From the NCBI RefSeq assembly GCF_022668875.1, contig NZ_JAKGCR010000010.1, positions 1 through 64,000 on the forward strand: DNA of 64,000 bases, in the 5' to 3' direction. Shown one piece after another: positions 33,065-42,351 of this stretch. Position numbers and translations under genes: made by a program. Under the pieces are notes generated by a model that was not told where the DNA came from, searched no databases, and saw nothing but the letters and a program-made list of their open reading frames with translations. How positions within the stretch are numbered: the first letter of the stretch is position 1; each line of letters opens with the position of its first letter. Source of the stretch: Domibacillus sp. PGB-M46. GTDB lineage: Bacteria > Bacillota > Bacilli > Bacillales > Domibacillaceae.

Positions 33065-33790
33065 ATGAAAAACAAGGATACTCATCTAATCGAACATTTA
33101 GAAGAACTTCGCCAGCGGATTATTAGGACTTTAATTGCCTTTCTCTTTTTTCTCATTCTTGCTTTTGTTTTTGTTGAGAATATTTACAATTGGCTGATCA
33201 AAGACCTGGACGGAAAATTGGCAATCCTAGGACCGAGTGATATTCTATGGGTCTATATGGTCATTTCGGGTGTTTGTGCGATTGCTGCAACGATTCCTGT
33301 TGCTGCCTATCAAACCTGGCGCTTTGTCGCTCCTGCTTTAACAAAGGAAGAAAGCCGGGTCGCCCTTCATTTTATACCGGGCTTGTTTCTGCTGTTTCTT
33401 ACGGGCATTGCATTTGGCTATCTTATTTTGTTTCCAATCGTGTTAAACTACCTGACTGCGCTGTCATCCGGCCACTTTGAGACGATGTTTACGGCGGATC
33501 GCTATTTCCGTTTTATGCTGCACTTAACACTGCCATTTGGCTTTTTATTCGAAATGCCCCTCGTTGTGCTGTTTTTAACAAGACTCGGCATTATTAATCC
33601 AATGAGGCTGGCCAAAGCGAGAAAGCTTTGTTATTTTGCCCTCATTGTCGTTTCCATTTTAATTACACCCCCTGACCTGATTTCAGACGTTTTGGTTATC
33701 ATTCCCCTGCTGCTTTTATATGAAGTAAGCATCACAATTTCAAAGGTGGTGTACAGAAAAAGGCTGACCAGTGAAGTATCTGTTTCATAA
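33065..33790 (+). CDS. tatC: Sec-independent translocase subunit TatC
   Basis: A 241-residue polytopic membrane protein with six helices that recognises twin-arginine signal peptides. It begins with the diagnostic LIEHLEELRQRIIRTLIAF and contains YQTWRFVAPALTKEESR and LPFGFLFEMPLVVLFLTRLGI. AGGAGG precedes the ATG. Together with TatA it makes a minimal TatAC system of the Bacillus type, located beside its likely substrate. Confidence 0.96.
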   Translation: MKNKDTHLIEHLEELRQRIIRTLIAFLFFLILAFVFVENIYNWLIKDLDGKLAILGPSDILWVYMVISGVCAIAATIPVAAYQTWRFVAPALTKEESRVALHFIPGLFLLFLTGIAFGYLILFPIVLNYLTALSSGHFETMFTADRYFRFMLHLTLPFGFLFEMPLVVLFLTRLGIINPMRLAKARKLCYFALIVVSILITPPDLISDVLVIIPLLLLYEVSITISKVVYRKRLTSEVSVS

Positions 33791-33818
33791 AGGAAGAGCA
33801 GCAATACATAAATAAGTA

Positions 33819-33853
33819 AAGCGGCCTGTTTAAGAGAACAGGCCGCTTCTTTT
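33819..33853. terminator. Bidirectional terminator between tatC and gntK
   Basis: AAGCGGCCTGTT pairs with AACAGGCCGCTT across six bases; T runs lie on both sides of the two convergent genes. Confidence 0.88.
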
Positions 33854-33863
33854 TCAAGCACTA

Positions 33864-35408
33864 TTATTTGATCCATTTCTGCTGAAACTCGGCAATAAGG
33901 CCGTATTCATTTTCAAGTGCACGTGCCACGCGAATATAAACCGACATCAGATCCTGATAAACCTCTACGTTTTCCAGATTTGGCTGGTGGCTGTGTGTGC
34001 TGCCGACCCACTCTGACATAATAGAGAAATCATCAATTTCGCCAAGCGCGTACATACCTAATACAATCGCACCAAGGCAGGAGCTTTCAAAGCTTTCCGG
34101 CACTGTCACTTCCTGATCGAAAATATCCGCCATCATTTGACGCCACAGCTCAGAGCGGGCAAATCCGCCTGTTGCCTGAATTTGCTTCGGCACGCCAATG
34201 ACTTCCTGAAGGGCAAGCATAACCGAATACAAGTTCAAGATTACCCCTTCTAAAACAGCGCGGATCATATGCTCACGCTTATGGTGCAGGCTGAGGCCGA
34301 AAAAGGAGCCTCTTGCGTTTGGATTCCAAAGCGGTGCCCGCTCACCAGCCAAATAAGGATGAAATAGAAGACCATCCGAACCTGGCGCTACACGAGAAGC
34401 GATTTTGGTCAGCACTTCATACGGATCAATGCCAAGCCGCTTCGCTGTTTCAATTTCGGCTGAGGCAAATTCATCCCGCACCCATCTAAACGTCATGCCG
34501 CCATTATTAACCGGCCCGCCGACAACCCAGTGGTTCTCGGTCAGCGCATAGCAGAAAATGCGTCCTTTCGGATCCGTGACCGGCTTATCTGTTACAGTAC
34601 GGATGGCGCCGCTTGTGCCGATGGTTACGGCTACCACGCCCGGGTCAATAGCATTCACACCGAGGTTCGATAAAACCCCGTCACTTGCCCCTACAATAAA
34701 TGGTGTGTCATCAGAAATGCCGAGATCTTCTTTGTATACCGGCTTTAAGCCTTTTAAAAAGTGGGTCGTCGGAACCGCTTTTGACAGCCGGTCCGCCGAA
34801 ATGCCTGCTACTTCGAGTGCTTCTTTATCCCATGCTAATTCATGTAAATTAAACATGCCCATCGCAGAAGCAATAGAATAATCAACGACATACTCACCAA
34901 ACAGCTGGTAAAACACGTATTCTTTAATCCCGATAAATTTATCGGCGGCTGCAAACACATTCGGCTGATCGGTCCGCAGCCAGGCAATTTTGCAAAGAGG
35001 GGACATGGGGTGAATCGGCGTGCCGGTTCTTTTGTAAATCTCGAGGCCGTTCATTTCGTTTTTAATTTTCTCGGACCATTTGGTCGGCCGGCTGTCTGCC
35101 CAGGTGATGCAGCGTGTTAACGGTTTGCCGTTTTTGTCCATTGCAATGACGCTGTGCATCGCGGAACTAAAGCTGACGAGCTTCAGCTGAGCCGGATCAA
35201 CATGTCCTTTTGTCAAAACGGTTTTGATCGTTTCAAGCACAGCCCGGAAAATTTCGTCCGGATCCTGCTCAGCAATAGACGGCGAGGGGCTGTAAAGAGG
35301 ATACTCTACATGGTGCATCTCCAGCACTTTGCCGGCTTCTCCAAATAAAACGGATTTTGTGCTGGTCGTTCCGATATCAACGCCTAGATAAAAAGATTGT
35401 TTTGACAT
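33864..35408 (-). CDS. gntK: Gluconokinase (FGGY family)
   Basis: A 514-residue kinase that phosphorylates gluconate to 6-phosphogluconate. It has the FGGY two-domain architecture: N-terminal phosphate-binding FYLGVDIGTTSTKSVLF, ITWADSRPTKW, VGASDGVLSNLGVNAIDPGVVAVTIGTSGA, and the C-terminal ATGGFARSELWRQMMADIF. Length equals that of B. subtilis GntK. Of the two nearby ATGs I prefer 35408 (MSKQSFYLG), about 9 bases from AAAGGAG. It is opposite in strand to gntP and gnd; all three seem to be controlled together through TGAAAATTATTT-type sites. Confidence 0.93.
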   Translation of the reverse strand: MSKQSFYLGVDIGTTSTKSVLFGEAGKVLEMHHVEYPLYSPSPSIAEQDPDEIFRAVLETIKTVLTKGHVDPAQLKLVSFSSAMHSVIAMDKNGKPLTRCITWADSRPTKWSEKIKNEMNGLEIYKRTGTPIHPMSPLCKIAWLRTDQPNVFAAADKFIGIKEYVFYQLFGEYVVDYSIASAMGMFNLHELAWDKEALEVAGISADRLSKAVPTTHFLKGLKPVYKEDLGISDDTPFIVGASDGVLSNLGVNAIDPGVVAVTIGTSGAIRTVTDKPVTDPKGRIFCYALTENHWVVGGPVNNGGMTFRWVRDEFASAEIETAKRLGIDPYEVLTKIASRVAPGSDGLLFHPYLAGERAPLWNPNARGSFFGLSLHHKREHMIRAVLEGVILNLYSVMLALQEVIGVPKQIQATGGFARSELWRQMMADIFDQEVTVPESFESSCLGAIVLGMYALGEIDDFSIMSEWVGSTHSHQPNLENVEVYQDLMSVYIRVARALENEYGLIAEFQQKWIK

Positions 35409-35908
35409 ACTCATAGTCTCCTTTATCAAATGATCCGATCTTTGCTGTGTGTATCAAACATGAGTTAATGAAAATTATTTATTTTTTTTGTTTTAAGAAA
35501 GAAAATTTTTTTCTTCTTTATTATTCTACTAGAAAAGAAATGGTTTTGGAACTGTTTTCATAAAAGAGTGTACGTTACTTTGCTCTTTCTTTGTCAGCTG
35601 TTAAATGTTCTGGTGCGTATAGCTAGTATACCCTTTTTAAAGAGGATCAGCCGATTATGGAACGGGAGGAAAATGGCCCTTACACAGGCATTCTTTGTTT
35701 CGGTCCGAACGTTTAAAGTCATGTACCCTTTTTTACACCATAAAAGGCGTATGCAAAGGAAAGCGCTCTCTATAAGAATGAGAAATAGACCTTGTCTGCT
35801 TTCTGCTAACATGTATACTTAAAAAGAAAAATAAGATTTTCATTTTTTATAGCTAAACATGTTAGCGATTTAACAGAAGATAAGCAGTATAAAGGTGGGA
35901 GAAACATC
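35409..35908. promoter_or_regulatory. Divergent regulatory region between gntK and the citrate sensor
   Basis: About 500 bp without a gene. It holds a TGAAAATTATTT site at 35469 (shared with gnd), an A/T-rich GAAAAAAATTTTCTTTC-like dyad on the gntK side, and a cre-like AGGAAAGCGCTCTCT at 35757-35771 on the sensor side (one mismatch from WTGNAANCGNWNNCW). Confidence 0.55.
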
Positions 35909-37519
35909 ATGCTTTTTAAACCGGTGCGGTTGAGCCTGCTGACTCAAATTGCCCTTCTTTTAACGATAGTCATAATCATTAGTACATTTTTGGTGAGTCT
36001 CCTTTTTTCTTCCATGATCGATGAAATGGTTGAATCTTATATGGGAAAGCAGGCAATGACTGTCGCAAAACTTGCGGCACAGAATGAAGAAATTATCGAT
36101 GCCTTCCAAGAAAAAAATCCTACTGTAACGATGCAGCCGATTGCCGAGACGATACGCAAAACAACCGGGGCCAGTTATGTCACGATTGTCAATACGAAAG
36201 GAATTCGCTATACAAATCCGAATCCTGATTCGATTGGAAAACATACAGCTACTAGTAATGACGCTTCTCTTTTAAGAGAGCAATCGGTTATTTATAAAGA
36301 TACGGGCATATCCGGTCCAGCAATTAAAGCAAAAACGCCTATATGGAACGAACACGGAAAGGTTATTGGTGTTTCGTCTGTTGGGTTTTTATTAAATGAT
36401 GTAGAAGAACAGACAGATGTTTATCGAACGAAAATTATCCAGCTCGCTATGATTCCGTTAGCCATTGGAGCTGTGGGGGCCATGATTATTGCACGCAGGA
36501 TTCGAAAAGTGATTTTAGGACTTGAACCGGAGGAAATTTCCTATTTGTTCAAAGAGAAAGAAGCCACACTGGAATCCATTCGGGATGCAACCATTGTGAT
36601 CAATACACAGAATCAAGTTTCATCGATGAATAGGAAAGCCCGTCTGCTATTTGGCGGCCAAACAATCCAAAAAGGATATGTGATAAAAGAGAAGAAGCTT
36701 CAAACCCTTTTAAAAGAAGTGCTTACTTTTAAAGAAGAGAGGATCAACCAGCCGGTTGTATTTGAAAACCGGCTTTTCATTGCGGATTTGTCTCCGTTTT
36801 TGAAGAATGGACAGACAGAAGGCGTAGTACTGACAGCCCGGCCTATGTCAGAAGTTGAAAAGCTGACGGAGGAACTGTCTCAGATGAAAGCATTCTCTGA
36901 AAATATGCGTTCACAAAATCATGAATTTTTAAATAAGCTGAACACGCTGTATGGACTGCTGCGATTAGGGCAGTACGAGCGGGCGATGCAGTTGATTTCC
37001 CAGGAAGTCCAGGAGCGGCAGGATGTCATCTCATTCCTGGTTTCATCTGTAGCGGACCCTATGATCGCTGCTTGTCTGCTGGGAAAATTGAATCGGGCAA
37101 AGGAACAGCAAGTATCCTTAACCATCGATGAAGAAAGTAGTTTATCCGTTTCACTTACCGCCCAAGAAGCCCAGCAGATGGTTTCGATCATTGGAAATAT
37201 TATAGACAATGCGCTGGAAGCGGCACGCACCGAAAAAGGAAGAGAAGGAAAAGTTTCTGTGTCATTTACGGACTTTGGAAAAGAAATAGTGTTTGATATT
37301 GAAGACAATGGAGCGGGTGTTCCGGCTCATATGGAAGAGAGGATATTCCAAGAAGGGTATACGACCAAAACAGGAGAGAATCACGGTATTGGTTTGACGA
37401 TTGTCCAGCATGCTCTGCAGCAGCTTGGGGGAGATCTTTATTTAAGCAAAAGTCAGCTTGGGGGTACCCGGTTTACCATTGTCGTACCTAAAAAGGAGGA
37501 ATTTGATGGAGACGATTAA
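35909..37519 (+). CDS. citS: Citrate/dicarboxylate sensor histidine kinase, CitA/DcuS family
   Basis: A 536-residue membrane kinase. Transmembrane helices at about 11-34 and 178-196 flank an extracytoplasmic Cache domain (residues about 35-175). A PAS-like region follows (ATLESIRDATIVINTQNQV). The H box is SQNHEFLNKLNTLYGLLRLGQYERA with His338, of the Spo0B-like DcuS/CitA class; the ATPase domain has NIIDNALEAA, DNGAGVP and GIGLTIV. It overlaps the downstream regulator gene and is followed by a CitM-type transporter, so citrate is the probable ligand. A malate or other dicarboxylate cannot be excluded. Confidence 0.87.
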   Translation: MLFKPVRLSLLTQIALLLTIVIIISTFLVSLLFSSMIDEMVESYMGKQAMTVAKLAAQNEEIIDAFQEKNPTVTMQPIAETIRKTTGASYVTIVNTKGIRYTNPNPDSIGKHTATSNDASLLREQSVIYKDTGISGPAIKAKTPIWNEHGKVIGVSSVGFLLNDVEEQTDVYRTKIIQLAMIPLAIGAVGAMIIARRIRKVILGLEPEEISYLFKEKEATLESIRDATIVINTQNQVSSMNRKARLLFGGQTIQKGYVIKEKKLQTLLKEVLTFKEERINQPVVFENRLFIADLSPFLKNGQTEGVVLTARPMSEVEKLTEELSQMKAFSENMRSQNHEFLNKLNTLYGLLRLGQYERAMQLISQEVQERQDVISFLVSSVADPMIAACLLGKLNRAKEQQVSLTIDEESSLSVSLTAQEAQQMVSIIGNIIDNALEAARTEKGREGKVSVSFTDFGKEIVFDIEDNGAGVPAHMEERIFQEGYTTKTGENHGIGLTIVQHALQQLGGDLYLSKSQLGGTRFTIVVPKKEEFDGDD

Positions 37520-38195
37520 AGTGATTATTGTAGAGGATGATTATGAAGCAGCAGGAATTTATAAGCAATTTACAGACCAGCAGCCTGGTTTTGATGTGAT
37601 TGCAACTGCCGGATCAGGCAGACAAGCACTGGATTTGTTAAAAGTGGTGCAGCCTCATTTGATTTTACTTGATGTTTTTCTTCCAGACACCAACGGTATT
37701 GAACTGCTAAAAGAAATCAGGAAACAGCAATGGGGAGTTGACGTCATTTTAATTACAGCGGCCAATGATACCGAAACAGTCAGCCAGGCGATTCGCGGGG
37801 GCGCATTTGGCTACTTAATAAAGCCGATTATGATTGATAAATTGATTGTAACCTTAGAGGAATACAAGCAGATGCGATCACAGCTTTATGAGCAGAAAAA
37901 AGTCGATCAGGATAAAGTAGACCGCATGTTTCGTACTGCTCAATTGAAAAAACAATCTGTCACTAGTACCGCCCAGCTGCCGAAAGGAATCGATAAACAT
38001 ACGCTAAAGCTGGTCAGGGAAAAAATAAAAATGGTTGAGGAAAGCTTGAATGCGGATGAGTTTAGTCAGCTGTTCGGTATTAGCTATTCCACAACCCGTC
38101 GTTATTTAGAGTACCTTGTCTCTACTCATGAGATGGAGGTACAAGTGATTTACGGCAGCATCGGGCGGCCGGAACGAAAATACAAATCCCTTTAA
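37506..38195 (+). CDS. citT: Response regulator of the CitT/DcuR family
   Basis: A 229-residue regulator. The receiver domain (residues 1-125) carries acidic pocket VEDDYEA, phospho-acceptor Asp56 in HLILLDVFLPD, Thr in LITAANDTE and Lys in YLIKPIMIDKL. The C-terminal part has an HTH (LNADEFSQLFGISYSTTRRYLEYLV). ATG 37506 has AAAGGAGG in front and overlaps the kinase gene by 14 bases. It should activate the adjacent transporter gene. Confidence 0.87.
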   Translation: METIKVIIVEDDYEAAGIYKQFTDQQPGFDVIATAGSGRQALDLLKVVQPHLILLDVFLPDTNGIELLKEIRKQQWGVDVILITAANDTETVSQAIRGGAFGYLIKPIMIDKLIVTLEEYKQMRSQLYEQKKVDQDKVDRMFRTAQLKKQSVTSTAQLPKGIDKHTLKLVREKIKMVEESLNADEFSQLFGISYSTTRRYLEYLVSTHEMEVQVIYGSIGRPERKYKSL

Positions 38196-38226
38196 AACCG
38201 TAGAGCTGAGGCTGCGGTTTTTTTTG
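38193..38226 (+). terminator. Terminator of the citrate two-component operon
   Basis: AAAACCGTAG and CTGCGGTTTT form a stem followed by eight T. Confidence 0.8.
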
Positions 38227-38320
38227 TCGTGAAAAATAAGAAAAAAACGATTCTTACAATTAAAAAAGTAAAAACAATTTTTAACTACACGCAATATCAG
38301 AAGATTGATACTCTTTTCTA

Positions 38321-38335
38321 AAGAAAGCGCTGTCA
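38321..38335. promoter_or_regulatory. cre-like site before citM
   Basis: AAGAAAGCGCTGTCA differs at one position from the CcpA consensus WTGNAANCGNWNNCW and lies 29 bp upstream of the transporter start. Confidence 0.55.
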
Positions 38336-38363
38336 ACATATGAGAAGTAAAGGAGATGAATAA

Positions 38364-39668
38364 ATGTTAGCTGCATTAGGATTTTCGATGGTCGCGGTAT
38401 TTATGTATTTAATTATGTCAAAAAAATTATCGGCTCTGGTAGCCATTATGCTTGTGCCGATCGTATTTGGTATTCTCGGCGGCTTTTTAACCGAGCTGGG
38501 CCCGATGATGCAGGAAGGCGTTGAAAGCATTGCCTCCACCGCTATCATGATTTTGTTTGCGATTTTGTATTTTGGCATTATGATTGACTCTGGCTTGTTT
38601 GACCCATTGATCGCCAAAATTTTAAAGATTGTAAAAGGTGATCCGCTCAAAATTGTGCTGGGCACAGCGGTTCTTTCTATGACGGTTGCCCTTGACGGAG
38701 ATGGGACGACTACCTATATTATTACGGTTTCTGCCCTGCTGCCATTATATAAGCGGCTTGGCATGAATCGGCTCATTTTAGCCACAGTCGCTATGCTCTC
38801 GATGGGGGTAATGAATATGACGCCATGGGGAGGGGCTTCTGCGATGGCTATGGCTTCCCTCGGGCTGGATGCATCTGAGTTGTTTATTCCTATGATTCCC
38901 GTAATGGGCATTGGACTTGTCTGGGTTCTTACGGCCGCTTTTTTACTGGGCCGAAAAGAACGAAAACGGCTTGGTGTAATTGAGCTTGATTCTGCCCATC
39001 AGTCAGCGGAGAACACAGGGCTTGCCGCCACAACACTGAATGCAGATTACAAACGTCCAAAACTGGTTTGGTTCAATTTATTGTTAACAATCGTTTTAAT
39101 GGCTTCTCTGATCATTGACTTTATGTCCTTGACTATTTTATTTATGATCGCCTTTGGTATTGCTCTTCTTGTGAACTACCCAGATTTAAAAGACCAGCAG
39201 GAACGGCTGGCTGCCCATTCTAAAAATGCATTAGCTGTTGTTTCCATCGTGATTGCAGCAGGAATTTTTACCGGGATTATGTCTGGAACAAAAATGATTG
39301 ATGCCATGGCTATAACGCTTGTATCTATTATTCCAGATTCATTCGGCCCGTTTTTGCCGGTGATCGTTGCTTTTTTAAGCGCACCTTTCACATTTTTTAT
39401 GTCGAATAACGCGTTTTATTTTGGGGTTCTGCCTATTATTGCACAGGCGGCGGAAGCATACGGGATTAGCGCTGTGGAAATTGGGCGCGCTTCCTTGCTT
39501 GGCCAGCCTGTCCACGTTCTCAGTCCGCTTGTGGCAGCCGCCCACCTGTTGATTGGACTTGTTGGAACAGAGTTTGGCGACTTGCAGCGGTTTGCAGTTA
39601 AGTGGGCACTGGGCACCACAACCGTGATGACAGTAGCGGCCGTACTTTTTGGGATTATCTCGATTTAA
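38364..39668 (+). CDS. citM: Metal-citrate:H+ symporter, CitMHS family
   Basis: A 434-residue membrane transporter with about 12 helices. It follows B. subtilis CitM throughout: FAILYFGIMIDSGLFDPLIAKIL, VKGDPLKIVLGTAVLSMTVALDGDGTTTYIIT, MGVMNMTPWGGASAMAMASLG, RKERKRLGVIEL, and GQPVHVLSPLVAAAHLLIGLVG. CitM imports citrate complexed to Mg or similar metals; CitH prefers Ca. The neighbouring CitS/CitT-like pair matches the known citM regulation in Bacillus. A cre-like site upstream suggests repression by glucose. Confidence 0.9.
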   Translation: MLAALGFSMVAVFMYLIMSKKLSALVAIMLVPIVFGILGGFLTELGPMMQEGVESIASTAIMILFAILYFGIMIDSGLFDPLIAKILKIVKGDPLKIVLGTAVLSMTVALDGDGTTTYIITVSALLPLYKRLGMNRLILATVAMLSMGVMNMTPWGGASAMAMASLGLDASELFIPMIPVMGIGLVWVLTAAFLLGRKERKRLGVIELDSAHQSAENTGLAATTLNADYKRPKLVWFNLLLTIVLMASLIIDFMSLTILFMIAFGIALLVNYPDLKDQQERLAAHSKNALAVVSIVIAAGIFTGIMSGTKMIDAMAITLVSIIPDSFGPFLPVIVAFLSAPFTFFMSNNAFYFGVLPIIAQAAEAYGISAVEIGRASLLGQPVHVLSPLVAAAHLLIGLVGTEFGDLQRFAVKWALGTTTVMTVAAVLFGIISI

Positions 39669-39697
39669 TAAACGCCTGTGAACAGAATAAGATCCAA

Positions 39698-39731
39698 ACA
39701 AAAGGCTGCTTTCGCGAAAGCAGCCTTTTGT
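39698..39731. terminator. Perfect palindromic terminator after citM
   Basis: AAAAGGCTGCTTTCG meets its exact complement to form a 30-base palindrome. Confidence 0.8.
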
Positions 39732-39916
39732 CATAAACATCGTCAGGTTTTGATATTCTAGGAGTGATTAAAAAGGGAAAGAAAAAACAGGAAGTTTGTT
39801 AATTGACTGATAAACGCTGCTTGCTTTTATTTTTAATGGAAGATTAAAGGAAACAAAACGATACATAGAGAAGTAAATAGGAAAAGGCTAGGTGGACACA
39901 GATAAAGGCGTTGATA

Positions 39917-39931
39917 ATGAAAACGCTTACT
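39917..39931. promoter_or_regulatory. cre-like site before the sugar-sensor operon
   Basis: ATGAAAACGCTTACT fits WTGNAANCGNWNNCW at every position, 16 bp before the start codon, so CcpA would block transcription here. Confidence 0.7.
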
Positions 39932-39946
39932 GGGAGGGGGAGATTT

Positions 39947-40921
39947 ATGAAGCGGCTTGCATACGGCATCCTGCTCCTTGCTTTTCTCGCGGCATCAGCC
40001 TGTATGATTTACTATGGAAAACTAACATTTCATATGAAAAAAGCAGAAGCAGAGCAGGATAAATCTGTGTACCACTTTGTCTTGATTCCGGAAGAGATGG
40101 ATAACGAATATTGGCGTTTAGTCGAAAAAGGAGCAAGAGATGCAGCTGGCCTGTACGGTGTTTATTTAGAGTATGCAGGTCCCCGGCAGGCCGATTACAG
40201 CGAACATTTAAAAACACTTGATACGGCCATCGCAGGTAAAGTAGACGGTATTTTAATGCAGGGCGGGAAAAGTGAAATGCTGACGACATTAATATCAAAA
40301 GCACATGACAAAGGAATTCCGGTTATCACCGTGGATACAGATGCTCCGGAGACAGAGCGGGCTGCATATGTAGGAACGAACAACTATTACTCAGGCTTTT
40401 TAGCGGGGCAGGCACTCTTAGCGGATACAAACGGTTCACAGAGAGTGGGTATCGTAACGGGCCGGTTTCAGTCCGAAAATCAGAAGCAGCGGGTAGAAGG
40501 CTTTAAAGAAGCGATTAAAAAAGATGAACGGATTCAAATCGTTGGGATTGAAGAGTCCTCTATCACAAAGATCGGCGCTATTGAAGCGACATACCGCCTG
40601 TTTCATAGTCGCCCTGATATCACAGCTATTTATGGGACCAGTGCTTTAGACGGGATCGGCATTGCCGGTGTAACTCGGTACTTTAATAAAAAAAATATTT
40701 ATGTCATTGCATTTGATACACTTCCAGAGACCCTGTTTCTTTTAAATGAGCAGGCGATTCAGGCTACCGTAGCCCAGGATCCGTATGAGATGGGTTACAA
40801 TGCAGTAGCGTCATTAATCAAGCTGAAAGCAGGAGAAAATATCCATCCTCTTCAGTACACGGATACATCTATTATTCGAAGAGAGGATTTACCGATTGTG
40901 GAAGGAGAAAGCGGGTCATGA
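39947..40921 (+). CDS. Membrane-anchored periplasmic-binding-type sugar sensor
   Basis: A 324-residue protein with an N-terminal hydrophobic anchor (AYGILLLAFLAASACMIYYG) and an outward Peripla_BP_4 sugar-binding domain (HFVLIPEEMDNEYWRLVEKGARDAAGLYG, GKVDGILMQGG, AHDKGIPVITVDTDAP, YVGTNNYYSGFLAGQAL). It resembles RbsB/YtfQ-type binding proteins but lies upstream of a histidine kinase and overlaps it by 4 bases, so it probably presents the sugar to the kinase. The ASAC could be a weak lipobox. ATG 39947 has GGAGGGGGAG before it; the upstream TTG at 39911 does not. Confidence 0.85.
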   Translation: MKRLAYGILLLAFLAASACMIYYGKLTFHMKKAEAEQDKSVYHFVLIPEEMDNEYWRLVEKGARDAAGLYGVYLEYAGPRQADYSEHLKTLDTAIAGKVDGILMQGGKSEMLTTLISKAHDKGIPVITVDTDAPETERAAYVGTNNYYSGFLAGQALLADTNGSQRVGIVTGRFQSENQKQRVEGFKEAIKKDERIQIVGIEESSITKIGAIEATYRLFHSRPDITAIYGTSALDGIGIAGVTRYFNKKNIYVIAFDTLPETLFLLNEQAIQATVAQDPYEMGYNAVASLIKLKAGENIHPLQYTDTSIIRREDLPIVEGESGS

Positions 40922-42351
40922 TTACGATCAGGAAAAAGCTTCTTCTTTATTTTTTAGTGTTTGTAGTCTTATTTAATGTAGTTTCATATTCTATCTATGT
41001 AAGCAGCCGGCAGCTTGTGAATGAATATCATAAAAGCTTTCAAGGATTTCTGCTTCTAAATGAAATATCCCAGCAGTCTGCTGCACTGTATGAAGGAGTC
41101 AATTCATATGCGATTGAGCGGGAGAAGGGTTCCTTAGAAAAAGTAAAAGCGGCCCAAATGGTTTTACTTGAAAACAAAGAGAGGATAGAAGCAACCAATA
41201 CAGCCGATATTCAGCCCGAGTCCATGAACATGTATCAGGAAATGATGGATACTCTTGTTGAAGAAAGCGATAAAACGATTCAAGCGATTCAGGTAGAGGC
41301 GGTAGATGAATACCCCGGTCATTTACGTGAAGTTCGGAATGTCTCCGGCTATGTACAAGAAGCCACGCTCGCCTATTTAAACTTAGAATTAAATGAATAC
41401 CAGCAGTTTTATGATCAAATGGAAAAGCGAAATACAGCTTTTAAGCATTTTATCATCAGTTTATTTGTCTCCACGCTGCTTCTTGCTGTTTTCATGGCTC
41501 TTTGGTTCTCAAGAGGGATTACAAAGCCCATACATACGTTAACGAAGGCGGCAGCCGAAATGTCTGCCGGGCGGCTCGATGGGCCGGATGTTTCCGTTCT
41601 AACCAGAGATGAAATTCATCAGCTCGGGGAGTCTTTTAACCAGATGAGAAGAGACATGCGCCGTTTTATTGAAGAAATCAAAGAAAAAGCAGCGCTCAAC
41701 CAATGGCTGAAGGAATTGGAATTAAAGCAGCTTCAGAATCAAATCAATCCGCATTTTTTATTTAATACTTTAAACACCGTAAAGCAAATGTCTTACCTGG
41801 AGGATGCTCCCATGACTACACAGCTGATTGAATCCGTGTCATCGCTTCTCAGGTACAGCCTTGGGGATTTGCAAAAATCTGTTACATTGGCGGATGAAAT
41901 GGCGGCGGTAGAGAGTTATTTTGCCATACAAAAAACGAGATTTTCAGACCGCGTTTCTTTTCATTTATCTGTAGAGGAACAATGTCTCCCTATTTCTATG
42001 CCAGCGTTGATCTTGCAGCCGATTGTGGAAAATGCTTTTATTCATGGGATTGAAAACAGAGAGGAAGGCGGAGAAATCTCTGTCGTTGTGACGAGCAGCT
42101 GCACACAGGCTGTTATTGAAGTGAAAGATAATGGGGCGGGTATAGACGAGAAAACTCTTCAAAAGCTAAGAGCAGGAGGGAAGGCAGCGGAACATACCGG
42201 ACACTCGACTGGAATTGGTTTGGAAAATGTCATAAAGCGGCTGCATCTCTTCTATAAAGAAAAAGGATCTTTTTCTATTTCATCGACAGAAGGTATGGGA
42301 ACCACCGTTCAAATTCGTATACCATTTTATGAAGGGAGAGGAATAGGATGA
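40918..42351 (+). CDS. YesM/LytS-type sensor histidine kinase
   Basis: A 477-residue membrane kinase: transmembrane helices at about 7-27 and 177-197, an extracellular helical region between them, a HAMP domain (about 198-250), His kinase box QLQNQINPHFLFNTLNTVKQM with His279, and a HATPase_c domain (LILQPIVENAFIHGIE, VKDNGAGI, TGIGLENVIKRL). The class senses carbohydrates together with a binding protein. It overlaps both neighbouring genes by a few bases, so the three sensor genes are co-translated. Likely partner is the AraC-type response regulator that follows. Confidence 0.92.
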   Translation: MITIRKKLLLYFLVFVVLFNVVSYSIYVSSRQLVNEYHKSFQGFLLLNEISQQSAALYEGVNSYAIEREKGSLEKVKAAQMVLLENKERIEATNTADIQPESMNMYQEMMDTLVEESDKTIQAIQVEAVDEYPGHLREVRNVSGYVQEATLAYLNLELNEYQQFYDQMEKRNTAFKHFIISLFVSTLLLAVFMALWFSRGITKPIHTLTKAAAEMSAGRLDGPDVSVLTRDEIHQLGESFNQMRRDMRRFIEEIKEKAALNQWLKELELKQLQNQINPHFLFNTLNTVKQMSYLEDAPMTTQLIESVSSLLRYSLGDLQKSVTLADEMAAVESYFAIQKTRFSDRVSFHLSVEEQCLPISMPALILQPIVENAFIHGIENREEGGEISVVVTSSCTQAVIEVKDNGAGIDEKTLQKLRAGGKAAEHTGHSTGIGLENVIKRLHLFYKEKGSFSISSTEGMGTTVQIRIPFYEGRGIG

